DNA of 64,000 bases from contig NZ_CP011272.1 in assembly GCF_001610875.1 (NCBI RefSeq), forward strand, positions 4,197,988 through 4,261,987. The letters run 5' to 3'. Positions 1 to 9,417 of this stretch are shown piece by piece (the first letter of the stretch is position 1; each line of letters opens with the position of its first letter). The position numbers and the translations under genes were made by a program. This DNA comes from Pirellula sp. SH-Sr6A. Lineage in GTDB: Bacteria; Planctomycetota; Planctomycetia; Pirellulales; Pirellulaceae. Below the pieces are notes generated by a model. That model saw only the letters and a list, made by a program, of their open reading frames with translations, was not told the origin of the DNA and ran no database searches.

Positions 1-1545
1 GTAACATTTCGAAGCCTTCTGCATGCAGCATATCCCGTACGCCCTGTTGCCCTACTTTCACCACAACGACCACCACTTCCGCTTGGCGGCGCAGATCCTC
101 TTGAAACCAATCGCCATCGATGGTGGAGAGTTCATCGACATCCATATCGAAATGAGAAATCAAACGTATCGCAGCTTGTCGAGTACCCGAGGCCTTGGAA
201 CCGAGCATGACGCGTCTGGAGGCGATATCTTCGATACGACGAATGCCCAATTCCTTTCTCACCAAAATATGCACTGCTTCGTAAAACAAAGGTGCAACCA
301 CCGCGACTTGATCGGATCGTACGGCAGATTCCTGCATGATCGCTAGGTGTACCTTGCCGTCCTGAAGCTGCTTCAAATTATCTAGGGAACCATTGGTTGG
401 GATCACATTGGGGTGCAATCCAGTTTCGCGTTCGATTTCGGCAGAAATTTGACCTGCAAACTGGAAATACATCCCTCCCGGGGACCCCGAGGCGATCGTG
501 ACGCGTCGGGGAAGCGTGTTGTCATGAACGACTTCCAGCATTCGGGGACCGACGAGCCAAGTCACCAATCCGGCGAAGAGCAGGAAGAGGACGATATTTT
601 GGGTCATGCGTTGGGAACGCGTGGGCTCGACATTTCGCGATCCCGATAGAGCCGCGATGATCGGTACGTTGGACAGCCAGTACTTGGCCTGTCTCCACAT
701 CGATGGGGGGCGCGCCGAAATGGGAGACCCCTGATAGAAGCGTTCGAGATCGTCCGCTAATTCGCGGGCCGTGGCATAGCGTCGCGATGGTGTTTTTTCT
801 AAACACTTCATGACAATCGTATCCAGATCGGGATGGACATCCGGCCTGGATAAACGAACGCTAGGGGCTGGACGGTTCATGACCTGCATCATGGTTTGCA
901 GGACCGTCTCGGCTTGGAAAGGGGGCTTGCCTACGAGCAACGCATAAAGAATCGCCCCCATCGCATAAACATCGGTCGACGCGCCCTGCTCTTCGCTCTT
1001 CCCCGCGGCTTGCTCGGGTGACATGTAGCTGGGGGTGCCTAGAGCCGCCCCCGTCGCGGTGAGGCCTTCGTCGGCGCCTATGCGTTTGGCCAATCCGAAG
1101 TCGGTTAAGACGACCTCATCATCCTGTGTGATCAGAACGTTGGCCGGTTTTAAATCCCTGTGAACGACCCCTTGGGAATGTGCGTAATCGATGGCCCGAG
1201 CGACATCTCGAACATACCGAACAGCCTCCCGGACGTTCATGGGCCCCTCGCTTAGCTTTTTGGCCAAGTCGGTTCCGGGGACGTAGTCCATCGAAAAGAA
1301 ATGATGTCCCTCGTGCTCCCCGCAGTGGTAGATCGTGATGATCGAAGGGTGCATCAAGCTCCCTGCGCTGCGGGCCTCAGCATAGAATCGGATGACTTCA
1401 TCGTCGCTCGCCAACGCACCCGAACGGATCATTTTGACTGCGACCTGGCGACTTAAGTTGGATTGGGTCGCCAAGTAAACGACGCCCATACCACCTCGCC
1501 CTAATACCTTTTCTAATACATAGTCACCGAAACGGCAGGGCAACG
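1..1545 (-). pseudogene. Ser/Thr protein kinase with TAXI-type sensor domain, 3' part (split by IS66; runs off window)
   Basis: This is the downstream part of a Hanks-type kinase gene and has no start codon of its own. Reading leftward from 1545 it gives a glycine-rich loop (GRGGMG), VAVK lysine, HRDLKPAN catalytic loop, DFGLAK and an APE-like SPEQ segment. After the kinase domain comes one membrane segment (about 600-540). Then follows a periplasmic domain opening with TIASGSPGGMYFQFAG, the hallmark of TAXI (TRAP-associated) solute-binding proteins. The frame is open to position 1, so the C-terminus lies outside the window. The N-terminal part is at 3101-3537 beyond the IS66 element. Removing the element and one 7-bp target copy restores one frame (ATLP-CRFGDYV). 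Family assignment is firm; ligand and substrates are unknown. Confidence 0.9.
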
Positions 1546-3100
1546 GTAACCGTTCACGGGGTGGGGAGTATCTTGGGGGCTGGCTGATTTGTTAGTTTGG
1601 CTTCGATGGCTCGAACAAGGTACTGATAGACGCTTCGATTTTGAATGCGGCATGTTGCTGCAACGCTAAAGATGCGCTCGATAAACCTGCTGCCGCCTTC
1701 CGACTGCGTTCCAAAAGATAACTTTCGATAAATGACAGCCTTGCGCAACGCTCGTTCGGCGCGGTTGTTCGTTGGTTCAAGCCCTTGATTGCTGATGAAC
1801 AGCCATAACCGGTTTCGGTGCACATACAGCGATTTACACTGATTCCGCAACTTCGAATCGTGACTTCCCATTCCTGCGTACAGAAGTTCATTGATCTTCT
1901 TGGCTATTGGGATCGCTGAATTCTGGAATTCCTCCCATTCGATCTGGCCTTGCTTGAATCGATGCCATAGACGAAAAACTTCTTTGACCTCTTTCATGAC
2001 TTGAGTACCGAATCCGACACGATCCGGGACCTTCGAATCGATCATCGCTTGGATATCGCGAATCAAGTGAGCCCAGCACCATTGCAGATGTTTCGCAACA
2101 TAGTACATCTTCGCACGGTCGCAGTTGATGATGCCTTCAAAATTAGAACCTAGAAGCGATTCGATCGCAGTTGCTGCGCGACTGGCGAAAACAGAAAAAA
2201 CGACGAATTGATTTGCTACGGCCGTCCACAGCCAGGCCTTGGTGTTGGCCTGCTTAGTGGGGGTTTCGTCCATAAAGACGTTGCGCTCTGATGCAAGCGA
2301 TTGCCGGAGTTCTTCGTGCGGTTTGGCGAGCGCTGCCGATGCGATGTCCTGCATCTTGACGGTGGTTGCAGGGCAACAGGGAATGTTCAGTAGGTCGCGT
2401 AGAAATTCCGACGCTAGGCGTTTGCTTTGGCGAAAGTGTCCCATCAGTAATGCGGTAAATGCAATCAGCCTCGGTCCGGACTGTCCACTCGGTACACCTA
2501 TTGGAAGCTCAGCACATGTTGTTGTGCCGCATCGGGTGCAATGGAGTCGATGACGCTGGTATTCGGTGATGAAAGCCTTGATGACCGGAAGTTCATAAAC
2601 TTGGTGACGGATAGGTGAAGAATCTTCGCCGGACAGTGGTTTTTGGCAACAACGGCACGTCGAAGGCATCAGCGCAATTATAGAGTCGCATTGGTCAACC
2701 GGGACCAACGCACGCTGGTGGCGAGGGTGTCCCTTTTGTCCACCACGACTTTTACCGCTCTTGGGTTTGTTCTTAAGAGCTTTGGCGTGGGGATGCACGC
2801 TGCTTGGCGGTATTGAGGAATTCTGAGGGGTCAGTTTCTTGACTTGAGATTCGAGATCCGAGATTTTCGCATTTAAATCAACGATCTGCGATTGCAGGAT
2901 GTTGATCTGGGACTGAAAGCCAGCAATCAACGCGTGCACAAAAGCCCGAACCGCCGGAGTCATCTCGGCGTCGATTTCAGCAGGGATCAGCGGATGGGAT
3001 GATGTTGGTGGAGACACGATAATCTATGTCGTGTCCCAAACACCTCTTCCGTGTCTAGATCAGTTTTTCCATTTTGTTGGCGCGACCCGTGAACGGTTAC
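1546..3100. mobile_element. IS66-family insertion sequence, complete, with terminal inverted repeats and target duplication
   Basis: The element is bounded by perfect 15-bp inverted repeats (GTAACCGTTCACGGG at 1546-1560 and its complement at 3086-3100). They begin with GTAA, as is usual in the IS66 family. The direct repeat GGCAACG flanks it (1539-1545 and 3101-3107). That is 7 bp exact, or 8 bp with one mismatch; IS66 normally makes 8 bp. It carries a single transposase gene without tnpA/tnpB accessory genes, like the ISBst12 subgroup. It lies inside a kinase gene. The intact ends and intact transposase suggest a fairly recent insertion. Confidence 0.93.
1554..3017 (-). CDS. IS66-family transposase
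   Basis: DDE transposase of 487 residues. In order: an N-terminal coiled coil (about 34-65), a basic glycine-rich linker (KSGKSRGGQKGH, 86-97), a zinc-finger-like segment with CRCC (121-124) and CTRC (160-163), then the catalytic IS66 domain. Catalytic candidates are D250 in FMDETPTKQ, D300 in NCDRAKMYY and the glutamate in the NNRAERALRKAV motif, followed by the typical SFGTQSEGG segment. Length fits the family. Its TGA stop (1554-1556) lies inside the left inverted repeat, so the last codons are part of the IS end. There is no frameshift or internal stop, so it may be active. Confidence 0.95.
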   Translation of the reverse strand: MSPPTSSHPLIPAEIDAEMTPAVRAFVHALIAGFQSQINILQSQIVDLNAKISDLESQVKKLTPQNSSIPPSSVHPHAKALKNKPKSGKSRGGQKGHPRHQRALVPVDQCDSIIALMPSTCRCCQKPLSGEDSSPIRHQVYELPVIKAFITEYQRHRLHCTRCGTTTCAELPIGVPSGQSGPRLIAFTALLMGHFRQSKRLASEFLRDLLNIPCCPATTVKMQDIASAALAKPHEELRQSLASERNVFMDETPTKQANTKAWLWTAVANQFVVFSVFASRAATAIESLLGSNFEGIINCDRAKMYYVAKHLQWCWAHLIRDIQAMIDSKVPDRVGFGTQVMKEVKEVFRLWHRFKQGQIEWEEFQNSAIPIAKKINELLYAGMGSHDSKLRNQCKSLYVHRNRLWLFISNQGLEPTNNRAERALRKAVIYRKLSFGTQSEGGSRFIERIFSVAATCRIQNRSVYQYLVRAIEAKLTNQPAPKILPTP

Positions 3101-3537
3101 GGCAACGTGGCTTGTGTATTGTCGAGATTGGGGAGTGCCGAAAAGCTACCTTGCCGCGAAAGCGTCCGCGTAGGAGGGGGAAGGGTTGATTCGTCCGGGG
3201 ATAAGGACCTCGCGTTGAGGTTCCCACTGCCGACGCCAGGAAGAGTCACTGCGTTCGGATCCGCAATCGACTGGGACAACGGCAAGCTCTCGTCCTCGAT
3301 TGGCTTCGGCGCGCGGGACTCTCGATCCAGTTCCTCGGCTTGGGCCAGCATCGGTCCGGCCATCGATTCGATCCAGTCCGCCGTATCCAAAAGCTCGCTG
3401 AGGTGGCTTGCGTATTGAGGATAACGCTGCAGGAACGTTTCGCGATCCTCGGGATTCCCCACGTCATAGCGGCGCATGAATTCTAGAAGCGCTCGATCCA
3501 ACTCCAACTCGGAGTTATCATCAGGTTCATCGTTCAT
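3101..3537 (-). pseudogene. Ser/Thr protein kinase, 5' part (cut by IS66)
   Basis: N-terminal 145 or so residues of the kinase whose remainder lies at 1-1545. It has an acidic start (MNDEPDDNSELELD) and a helical region with FMRRYDVGNPEDRETFLQRYP, of a kind that often precedes the kinase domain in planctomycete kinases. A low-complexity Ser/Pro linker follows. Translation now ends at a TAA made by the first bases of the IS66 terminal repeat (TTG CCG TAA). The upstream ATPase gene (3648-5141) is in the same direction 110 bp away, so the kinase may have been co-transcribed with it. A truncated 146-residue peptide without a kinase domain is the only product expected. Confidence 0.9.
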
Positions 3538-3647
3538 GCGAAGAGATTTATCCGAAGGATTGTGAAGGCGAAGAGTCCGTGACTCGTTCGTGCCAAATCA
3601 CCTCCTAGAATACCCGATTCCTCTTTCTCGCTCCACTGGAACGCCGC

Positions 3648-5141
3648 TCAGCCAGTCGTTCGCTTCTCTTCCGAAATAGCCAAGGCGAGCGTCGCTTCGA
3701 ACAATTCAACGGAAATTTGAAACTGCGGTGTCTCCGAACGGTATCGTTTGCAATGTTCCGTGATCAGCCTGTACATGAAGCGGAAAAGGTTTCTAGGAGT
3801 TCCCAGCGACTGAAACGCAGAGATCATTCTGCTCTCGGTTAGCCCATTCTCGAACAAGGATTTGGGGCTTACCGGACTGCCGCCATTCGAGCAAGCTTTC
3901 ATGCGGGCGGCGAGCAAATCGTACAACGCCTCCCCTGTCCAATCGAACGATGGAACGACATTCTGCTTGTCCAACCGGGCACGCTCATGGAACTCGCGAG
4001 TTTCCCGATCGACGAAATACTGCAACTCGCTCGGAAGCAACATTTTTATTCCGAAATGATCGTGCTTGAGCAGCTTGTTGTCGAGCAGCGGCCAAACCAG
4101 AAGCTTCATCCGCTCGGCCAAGCCATTGACCAAATCGGGCTCATCGACCCGATCGACAATCACAATCATCCCTGGGTAACCGAGGGACCGGAGCAGCAAT
4201 TGCAGTTTCTCTAGCAACGCGTAGCGATCGTCAGAACGATTCGAAACTGGCAGCGGCTGTTCATCAAGCTCCTTGCCGGAAAATCGCATCATCAACCCTC
4301 GAAGCTGCCCAACGTCTCGCGGGATGACGCGTAGATTGCGAACAATGCGTCGAGCCAACTGAAAACATCGAATCCATCGAAGCGCGTAGAGTGCCCAAGC
4401 TATGACCAGTCCAATGGGGATGAACCATAGCATCCGCTTGAGCTGAAGCACCTCCGATTGCACGAGGAAGACACCAAGTCCAATGACCAGCAACGTCCCT
4501 AAAACGCCGACGATAAGAGGGAGCCATGTCGACAGTGAGTAGAATCGAAGCTTGGAACGAAGCCGCTGGACTCGATCGGCATGCGTTCCCACCGACGATC
4601 GATCATACACCGACGCTAACAACAAAAGGTCCCGTTTCTGCCCGCGGTCCAACGTCGCCAACATATCGATGGCAAGGTTATGTTCAATCGGTCGCACCGA
4701 AGAATGAACGCCCAGGATCTGGTCGACCAGGGGCGTCATGGCCTCGGACAGAATTGCGTCCATATGGTCCCACAGATGCAACCCCTGCAGTACTTTCTCT
4801 GGATGAGCCTGAACCCGCTTGGAAAACCGCTGCTGGAACGGTCCTAGATAAGCGTTGAAATCATCGAGCTCAACCAAATAGACCTTCGTATTCGGGTTTT
4901 TCTCGTTGTGGCTAGCAATATGCTTCTTCAGTTGCAACCGGATGGCGGTCTTCCCTGAGCCTTTCGGGCCGAAGACGATCGAGGTGGCGGGTTGGCTAGC
5001 GTCGCCAACGACCTTGCTCCAGGACGGATGAAAAATCCCAGAAATACAATAATCCCGGAAAACGGCGTCCGTTTGAGCGTCTTCGTCGGAAAATGGATTC
5101 CGAGTCAGCTGGTGATGCTGCAAAAATTCTTGTTCTGTCAT
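3648..5141 (-). CDS. Membrane-anchored P-loop ATPase, planctomycete type
   Basis: About 497 residues. There is a Walker A motif GPKGSGKT near residue 60, a Walker B-like MIVIVDRVDEP near 330, and two adjacent membrane segments in the middle (LPLIVGVLGTLLVIGLGVF and MLWFIPIGLVIAWALYAL). The ATPase domain is therefore interrupted by a membrane hairpin. The layout recalls KAP-type membrane P-loop NTPases, but I did not find enough motifs to assign it. Two starts are possible: TTG at 5153 and ATG at 5141. A purine-rich GAGAGG precedes both, touching the TTG and 12 bp before the ATG, so I took the ATG. It lies upstream of and parallel to the split kinase, and divergent from flgC. Function unknown. 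Confidence 0.75.
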   Translation of the reverse strand: MTEQEFLQHHQLTRNPFSDEDAQTDAVFRDYCISGIFHPSWSKVVGDASQPATSIVFGPKGSGKTAIRLQLKKHIASHNEKNPNTKVYLVELDDFNAYLGPFQQRFSKRVQAHPEKVLQGLHLWDHMDAILSEAMTPLVDQILGVHSSVRPIEHNLAIDMLATLDRGQKRDLLLLASVYDRSSVGTHADRVQRLRSKLRFYSLSTWLPLIVGVLGTLLVIGLGVFLVQSEVLQLKRMLWFIPIGLVIAWALYALRWIRCFQLARRIVRNLRVIPRDVGQLRGLMMRFSGKELDEQPLPVSNRSDDRYALLEKLQLLLRSLGYPGMIVIVDRVDEPDLVNGLAERMKLLVWPLLDNKLLKHDHFGIKMLLPSELQYFVDRETREFHERARLDKQNVVPSFDWTGEALYDLLAARMKACSNGGSPVSPKSLFENGLTESRMISAFQSLGTPRNLFRFMYRLITEHCKRYRSETPQFQISVELFEATLALAISEEKRTTG

Positions 5142-5329
5142 ACCTGGATGCAACCTCTCTGCTTGTTCAGTCTCCCCAATTTACCACGCTTCTAGAAGGC
5201 ATCTTGGAAATTTTTCTGGGATTTGCTAAAGCTCGAACAAACCGGTGCGCTTTGCACCGACTTCCCCACTTCCGAGCCGCTTCGGTGACCGGGTGGGAGT
5301 TTGAACCGCCGTCGATTGCAAACTATGGC

Positions 5330-5335
5330 AGGAGG
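5330..5335 (+). promoter_or_regulatory. Strong ribosome binding site of flgC
   Basis: AGGAGG five bases before the ATG at 5341. It is one of the few perfect Shine-Dalgarno sequences in the window and fixes the flgC start. Confidence 0.8.
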
Positions 5336-5340
5336 CCGAC

Positions 5341-5760
5341 ATGATTTCTCCATTGGATATTAGCACCAGTGCTTTGGTGGCGCAGCGCGTCCGCTTGAAC
5401 ACGATCTCCGGCAATATCGCAAATATGTCGACGTTGAAAAACGAAGAGGGGGAAAACAAACCGTATCAACCTCGCTTCGTGGTCTTCAAAACCGACGAAG
5501 ACAAAGCCGAAGGAGGAGCGGCTGGTGTGAAAATCGACAAGGTTGAGATCGATCAATCGGAGCCCAAATACCGCTACCAACCCGATCACCCTTTGGCTAT
5601 CACCGAAGGGAAATGGAAGGGGTATGTTGCCTACCCGAATATCGACATGAATGAACAGTTTGTCGATGCCCTCGAAGCGTCGCGCGCCTACGAGGCAAAC
5701 GTCGGGGTGATTGAAGTCACCAAAGGGATGACCCGTCAAACCCTGAGCATCCTGGCTTAA
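5341..5760 (+). CDS. flgC: Flagellar basal-body rod protein FlgC
   Basis: 139 residues, the normal length for FlgC, which forms part of the proximal rod of the flagellar basal body. The N-terminus has the rod-protein signature (LDISTSALVAQRVRLNTIS followed by NIAN). The C-terminus has the matching helix (ASRAYEANVGVIEVTKGM) that pairs with it in the export-competent coiled coil. The segment GYVAYPNIDMNEQFVDAL is typical of FlgC rather than FlgB. It is followed after two bases by fliE and then fliF, one operon. flgB, which usually precedes flgC, is not in the window; the upstream gene runs the other way. Confidence 0.95.
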   Translation: MISPLDISTSALVAQRVRLNTISGNIANMSTLKNEEGENKPYQPRFVVFKTDEDKAEGGAAGVKIDKVEIDQSEPKYRYQPDHPLAITEGKWKGYVAYPNIDMNEQFVDALEASRAYEANVGVIEVTKGMTRQTLSILA

Positions 5761-5762
5761 TC

Positions 5763-6092
5763 ATGCAGTTGCGAGGCCAGGAACTCTTTTCCCATCACCA
5801 AGATCGAGTCCAGCAATTACTGGATCAGATCGCGTCACGCCAAAAGATCGTTGACGATCAACCCCAAGAAGAGACTCCCTTCGCTTCGCTAATGACCGAA
5901 GGAATCGGTCGTGTGAACGCGCACCAATTGGACTCTCAAGACCTAGTCGAACAGCTACTCTCAGGCGGCGACGTCAACCAAGCGGAAGTCTTCACGAGCG
6001 TTCAGAAAGCGGACATGTCCTTTCGCCTGCTGGTCCAAATCCGAAACAAACTCATGCAAGCCTACGAAGAATTGAATTCCATACGAGTCTAA
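5763..6092 (+). CDS. fliE: Flagellar hook-basal body complex protein FliE
   Basis: 109 residues. FliE joins the MS ring to the rod. The C-terminal half carries the FliE pattern: VNQAEVFTSVQKADMSFRLL and the following QIRNKLMQAYEELNSIRV. It starts two bases after the flgC stop, so translation is probably coupled. The N-terminal third is variable and rich in Gln, as is common in this family. Identity rests on the conserved C-terminus, the size and the position between flgC and fliF. Confidence 0.93.
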   Translation: MQLRGQELFSHHQDRVQQLLDQIASRQKIVDDQPQEETPFASLMTEGIGRVNAHQLDSQDLVEQLLSGGDVNQAEVFTSVQKADMSFRLLVQIRNKLMQAYEELNSIRV

Positions 6093-6162
6093 AGCGGATG
6101 GAGCCACCGGCTCCGCGCCGATCGAACCAAAAGAACCGCCGACATAACACGAAACGCAGAAC

Positions 6163-7875
6163 ATGAATCAACTCACCAAGCTCTCGCAACAACTGCAAAC
6201 CCTGTTTGCAGGGATGACGGCACAAGCTCGGGTTCTCGCCGTTCTTCTCGTTGCCGCGATCGCGGCCAGCGTAGGGATGCTCGCCACGAACTACCGCTCC
6301 GGCAGTGGCGAGACGACTTATTTGTTCGACGGCGAGAGCTTCAGCGAGGAACAGCTTAGCCGGTTCGAGATGGCATTTAGCGCCGCTGGGCTCCGCGAAT
6401 GGGACCGCGTGGGATACCGGATCCAAATTCCTGCGGCTAACAAAACGGAATACCTGAAAGCCGTCGCGGAAGCAAAAGTTCTGCCTGGCGGCCTCCACTC
6501 GCAACTAGATGAGGCATTGAAGGAAAGCAATTTCCTGGAATCGACCCGAACAACCGAAGCCAAGCAACTCTCAGCCAAACTCTCCTCGATCTCGCGATCC
6601 TTGGAAACGATGCCTTTTGTTCACAAAGCGTTTGTGACCTTCGATGAAAAAAGGGAAGGCTTCTCATCGAAACGTCCCAAAGTAGCTTCGATCGCCATCC
6701 TGCCTCGACACAACACGGGACTTACCAACGATCAGTCCCGAAGCATTATGCAGTACGTGCAAAAGTCCATCGCTGGACTCGGTGCCGCTGACATTGCTCT
6801 GCTCGACCTAAGCACCGGGCAAACACGGACAGGAGAAGACGACCCACTCGCTCTCGAACAAGAACGCTACTACCAGATCAAAAAACAAAGGGAGCAAGAC
6901 CTCAAGCGGCGGGCCCAACAGCTACTTACCGACTACGGAAATGTTCGAATCGAAGTCAACGTCGACATCGATCCGACCTTGGGTAAAGAAACAAGCAACA
7001 TCAAATACGATCCCAAACCGACCACAGTGCAATCCAGCACATCGAAACGGGATTCGGATCTACAAAAAATGGGGCCAGGGGGAAGACCCGGAACCGAACC
7101 GAACGCTTTGGCCAATCGCAGCGCATCGATCAGCCCGACTCCCGAACAAATCAATAAGGAAAAGGAGTCGACGGAAAGTTCCAAACAAGTCGTGGGTAGC
7201 ACTCTTTCCACCATTCGCGAAGCAGGTTTGCAAACCAAACAAGTATCCTTCTCGATCCTCCTTCCGTTTTCCTACTATCGAACCGCTTACCTCGGGGAAT
7301 GGATGCAACTGAACCCGGACAAGAAGACCGAAGATGCCCCACCCTTCGATGAAGCCACGCTGGCGACAGTGAAGCAAAAGGTTGAGGCAAACGTCAAAAG
7401 CGTATTGACGGCTATCGTTCAAACGTCAGTCGAAGGAGAGGCCAAAGTCCCAAACATCACCGTCAGCCACTACGTCGACTTCCCCGGCGAAGAGATAGCA
7501 GGCCCCTCGGTCATGACGCAGACAGTCGATTGGCTCCAACAGTCGTGGCAGACACTTATGCTGGCTGCCATCGCACTCGCCGCAATCGTGTCGATGCGAA
7601 GCTTCGCGAAAACTGCGCCATCGACCGACGACCGACCGTTTGAGAACGGTTTTGATATCCCGATCGATGACGCAATCGACCTTAATCTGACAAGCCTCAC
7701 AGGGGACGATGACGAATTGGGCTCGGGTGCATCGAATAGTTCTGAACCAGGAGTGCCACCTAAATTCAAGATCACCGGCGGTGACTTGAAAGGAAACCTT
7801 ACAACCATGGTTCGCGAAAATCCGGACGCTGCAGCCACCCTCCTTCGCAACTGGATCGGCGGAACGCAAACCTAG
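6163..7875 (+). CDS. fliF: Flagellar MS-ring protein FliF
   Basis: 570 residues. FliF forms the membrane ring on which the flagellum and its export gate are built. The first membrane segment is near 22-42 (VLAVLLVAAIAASVGMLA). Ring-building motifs follow (YLFDGESFSEEQ; LDEALKESNFLEST). The second membrane segment is near 465-485. The cytoplasmic tail ends in TTMVRENPDAAATLLRNWI, the conserved FliG-binding helix. Seventy bases separate it from fliE. The next flagellar genes expected (fliG, fliH, fliI) are missing; a convergent DUF1501 gene begins six bases after the stop. Since the FliG-binding tail is kept, fliG is presumably elsewhere in the genome. Confidence 0.96.
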   Translation: MNQLTKLSQQLQTLFAGMTAQARVLAVLLVAAIAASVGMLATNYRSGSGETTYLFDGESFSEEQLSRFEMAFSAAGLREWDRVGYRIQIPAANKTEYLKAVAEAKVLPGGLHSQLDEALKESNFLESTRTTEAKQLSAKLSSISRSLETMPFVHKAFVTFDEKREGFSSKRPKVASIAILPRHNTGLTNDQSRSIMQYVQKSIAGLGAADIALLDLSTGQTRTGEDDPLALEQERYYQIKKQREQDLKRRAQQLLTDYGNVRIEVNVDIDPTLGKETSNIKYDPKPTTVQSSTSKRDSDLQKMGPGGRPGTEPNALANRSASISPTPEQINKEKESTESSKQVVGSTLSTIREAGLQTKQVSFSILLPFSYYRTAYLGEWMQLNPDKKTEDAPPFDEATLATVKQKVEANVKSVLTAIVQTSVEGEAKVPNITVSHYVDFPGEEIAGPSVMTQTVDWLQQSWQTLMLAAIALAAIVSMRSFAKTAPSTDDRPFENGFDIPIDDAIDLNLTSLTGDDDELGSGASNSSEPGVPPKFKITGGDLKGNLTTMVRENPDAAATLLRNWIGGTQT

Positions 7876-7881
7876 TTCACT

Positions 7882-9393
7882 TCAGCGCAGAATCTCGCGG
7901 ATGACTTGGCCATGCACATCGGTCAAGCGACGTTCTAAACCGTTGTAGTAAAACGTCAAACGTTCATGGTCCAATCCCAGCAGGTGCAAGATGGTGGCAT
8001 GGAAATCGTGCACCGATACTTTGTTCTCGACGGCTTTGTAACCGAATTCGTCGGTTGCACCGAAGCTGAATGGGGCCTTGACGCCGGCACCCGCCATCCA
8101 GCATGTGAAGCCCTCGGGGTTGTGGTCCCGACCACTCGCTCCCTTCTGAAAGGTTGGCATTCGCCCAAACTCCGTGCACCAAACGACCAAGGTGTCTTGA
8201 AGCATTCCTCGTTGTTTCAAATCTTGGATCAACGCCGCTGTCGGTTGATCGAGCACTGGGCCATGCAAGTTGTACTGTTGCTCCAGTGCCTTATGACCAT
8301 CCCAATTGCTTACTCCCTCTCCTCCTGTTTGGTAGGCACCGTTAAAAAGCTGCACGAAGCGAACTCCTTTCTCGAGCAACTTTCGAGCGAGAAGGCAGTT
8401 CTTGGCGTAAGAGGCTTTCAAGGGATGGGTGGTGTCGTCGGCGCCGTAATTCGCAAGCGTTGCGGCGGTTTCCGTCGAAAGGTCGCTCACCTCTGGGATG
8501 CTGAGTTGCATTCGAGCCGCTAACTCGTAGCTCGCAATGCGAGCCGCCAATTCGCTGTCCCCCGTATAACGCTCCTGCATCCGCTCGTTCATCTGTTTCA
8601 AAAACTCGCGGGCACGGCGATCGGACTCCGGTGAGACGGACGCGGGTATCGCCAAATTGCGAATCGGCTTTAAGGCATTGAAATCGGTTCCTTGGTATGC
8701 AGCCGGGAGAAAGCCTGGCCCCCAATTGTTGACCGAATTCTGTGGGGTGCCTCTTGGATCCGGAATGGCGACATATGCGGGAAGATTCTCATTCTCGGTC
8801 CCCAATGCATAAGTTGTCCACGCCCCCATGCTAGGAAAGCCATCGAGCGTGAAGCCCGTGGACATGAAGTTCTCTCCAGGTCCATGGGTGTTGGTCTTCC
8901 CATGTACCGAGTGAACGAAACACATGTCATCGGCCAACGCCCCTAAACGCGGTAGCAAATCGGAAACCATCTTTCCGCACTCTCCCCTGGGACGAAAGGT
9001 CCAAGGACTCTTCGTCACATTCCCTTGCTCTCCTTGGAATGTGATCAACTTGTCGGCGCCCGGGAGTGGCTGCCCGTGACGTCGGATCAACTCGGGTTTG
9101 AAATCAAAGGTGTCAAGGTGGCTGCAAGCCCCTGAACAGAAAATCACGAGAACTCGCTTGGCCGCTGCAGGAAAGTGCGTCGGCCTAGCTGCAAAGGGTT
9201 TGGAAGGATCGATCGGCGGACGAATTGGAGCCTTCCCACTAACGGTTGAATCGAGTTCTTCTTCAGCTCGTAACAATCCTTGCTCGGAGAGCATTGCTGC
9301 CAGCGCGATTCCGCTTAGTCCTGTTGCTGAGTGAGCCAAGAATGCCCTTCGCTCGAGCAAGTGCGAACTTTGCGGGATCGTGAATGTCGACAT
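7882..9393 (-). CDS. DUF1501 family protein with Tat-type signal
   Basis: 503 residues. The N-terminus carries a twin-arginine-like signal ([20 protein letters not shown]), so export folded through Tat is likely. The body has DUF1501 features (alkaline phosphatase/sulfatase fold): [45 protein letters not shown] and [19 protein letters not shown] with metal-binding Asp/His residues. DUF1501 proteins are very numerous in planctomycetes and nearly always follow a PSD1-type gene, as here (24 bp downstream of the gene at 9418-12234). The substrate of the pair is unknown. Confidence 0.92.
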   Translation of the reverse strand: MSTFTIPQSSHLLERRAFLAHSATGLSGIALAAMLSEQGLLRAEEELDSTVSGKAPIRPPIDPSKPFAARPTHFPAAAKRVLVIFCSGACSHLDTFDFKPELIRRHGQPLPGADKLITFQGEQGNVTKSPWTFRPRGECGKMVSDLLPRLGALADDMCFVHSVHGKTNTHGPGENFMSTGFTLDGFPSMGAWTTYALGTENENLPAYVAIPDPRGTPQNSVNNWGPGFLPAAYQGTDFNALKPIRNLAIPASVSPESDRRAREFLKQMNERMQERYTGDSELAARIASYELAARMQLSIPEVSDLSTETAATLANYGADDTTHPLKASYAKNCLLARKLLEKGVRFVQLFNGAYQTGGEGVSNWDGHKALEQQYNLHGPVLDQPTAALIQDLKQRGMLQDTLVVWCTEFGRMPTFQKGASGRDHNPEGFTCWMAGAGVKAPFSFGATDEFGYKAVENKVSVHDFHATILHLLGLDHERLTFYYNGLERRLTDVHGQVIREILR

Positions 9394-9417
9394 GCTTGGT
9401 ACCGATTGGGACGCGAT

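Noticed and set aside
3074-3418. Plus-strand open frame at the IS66 junction
   Set aside because: Antisense to the N-terminal kinase fragment and starting inside the IS end.
7774-7881. A shared intrinsic terminator between fliF and the convergent DUF1501 gene
   Set aside because: Only six bases separate the two stops and no stem with a T-tract is visible there.
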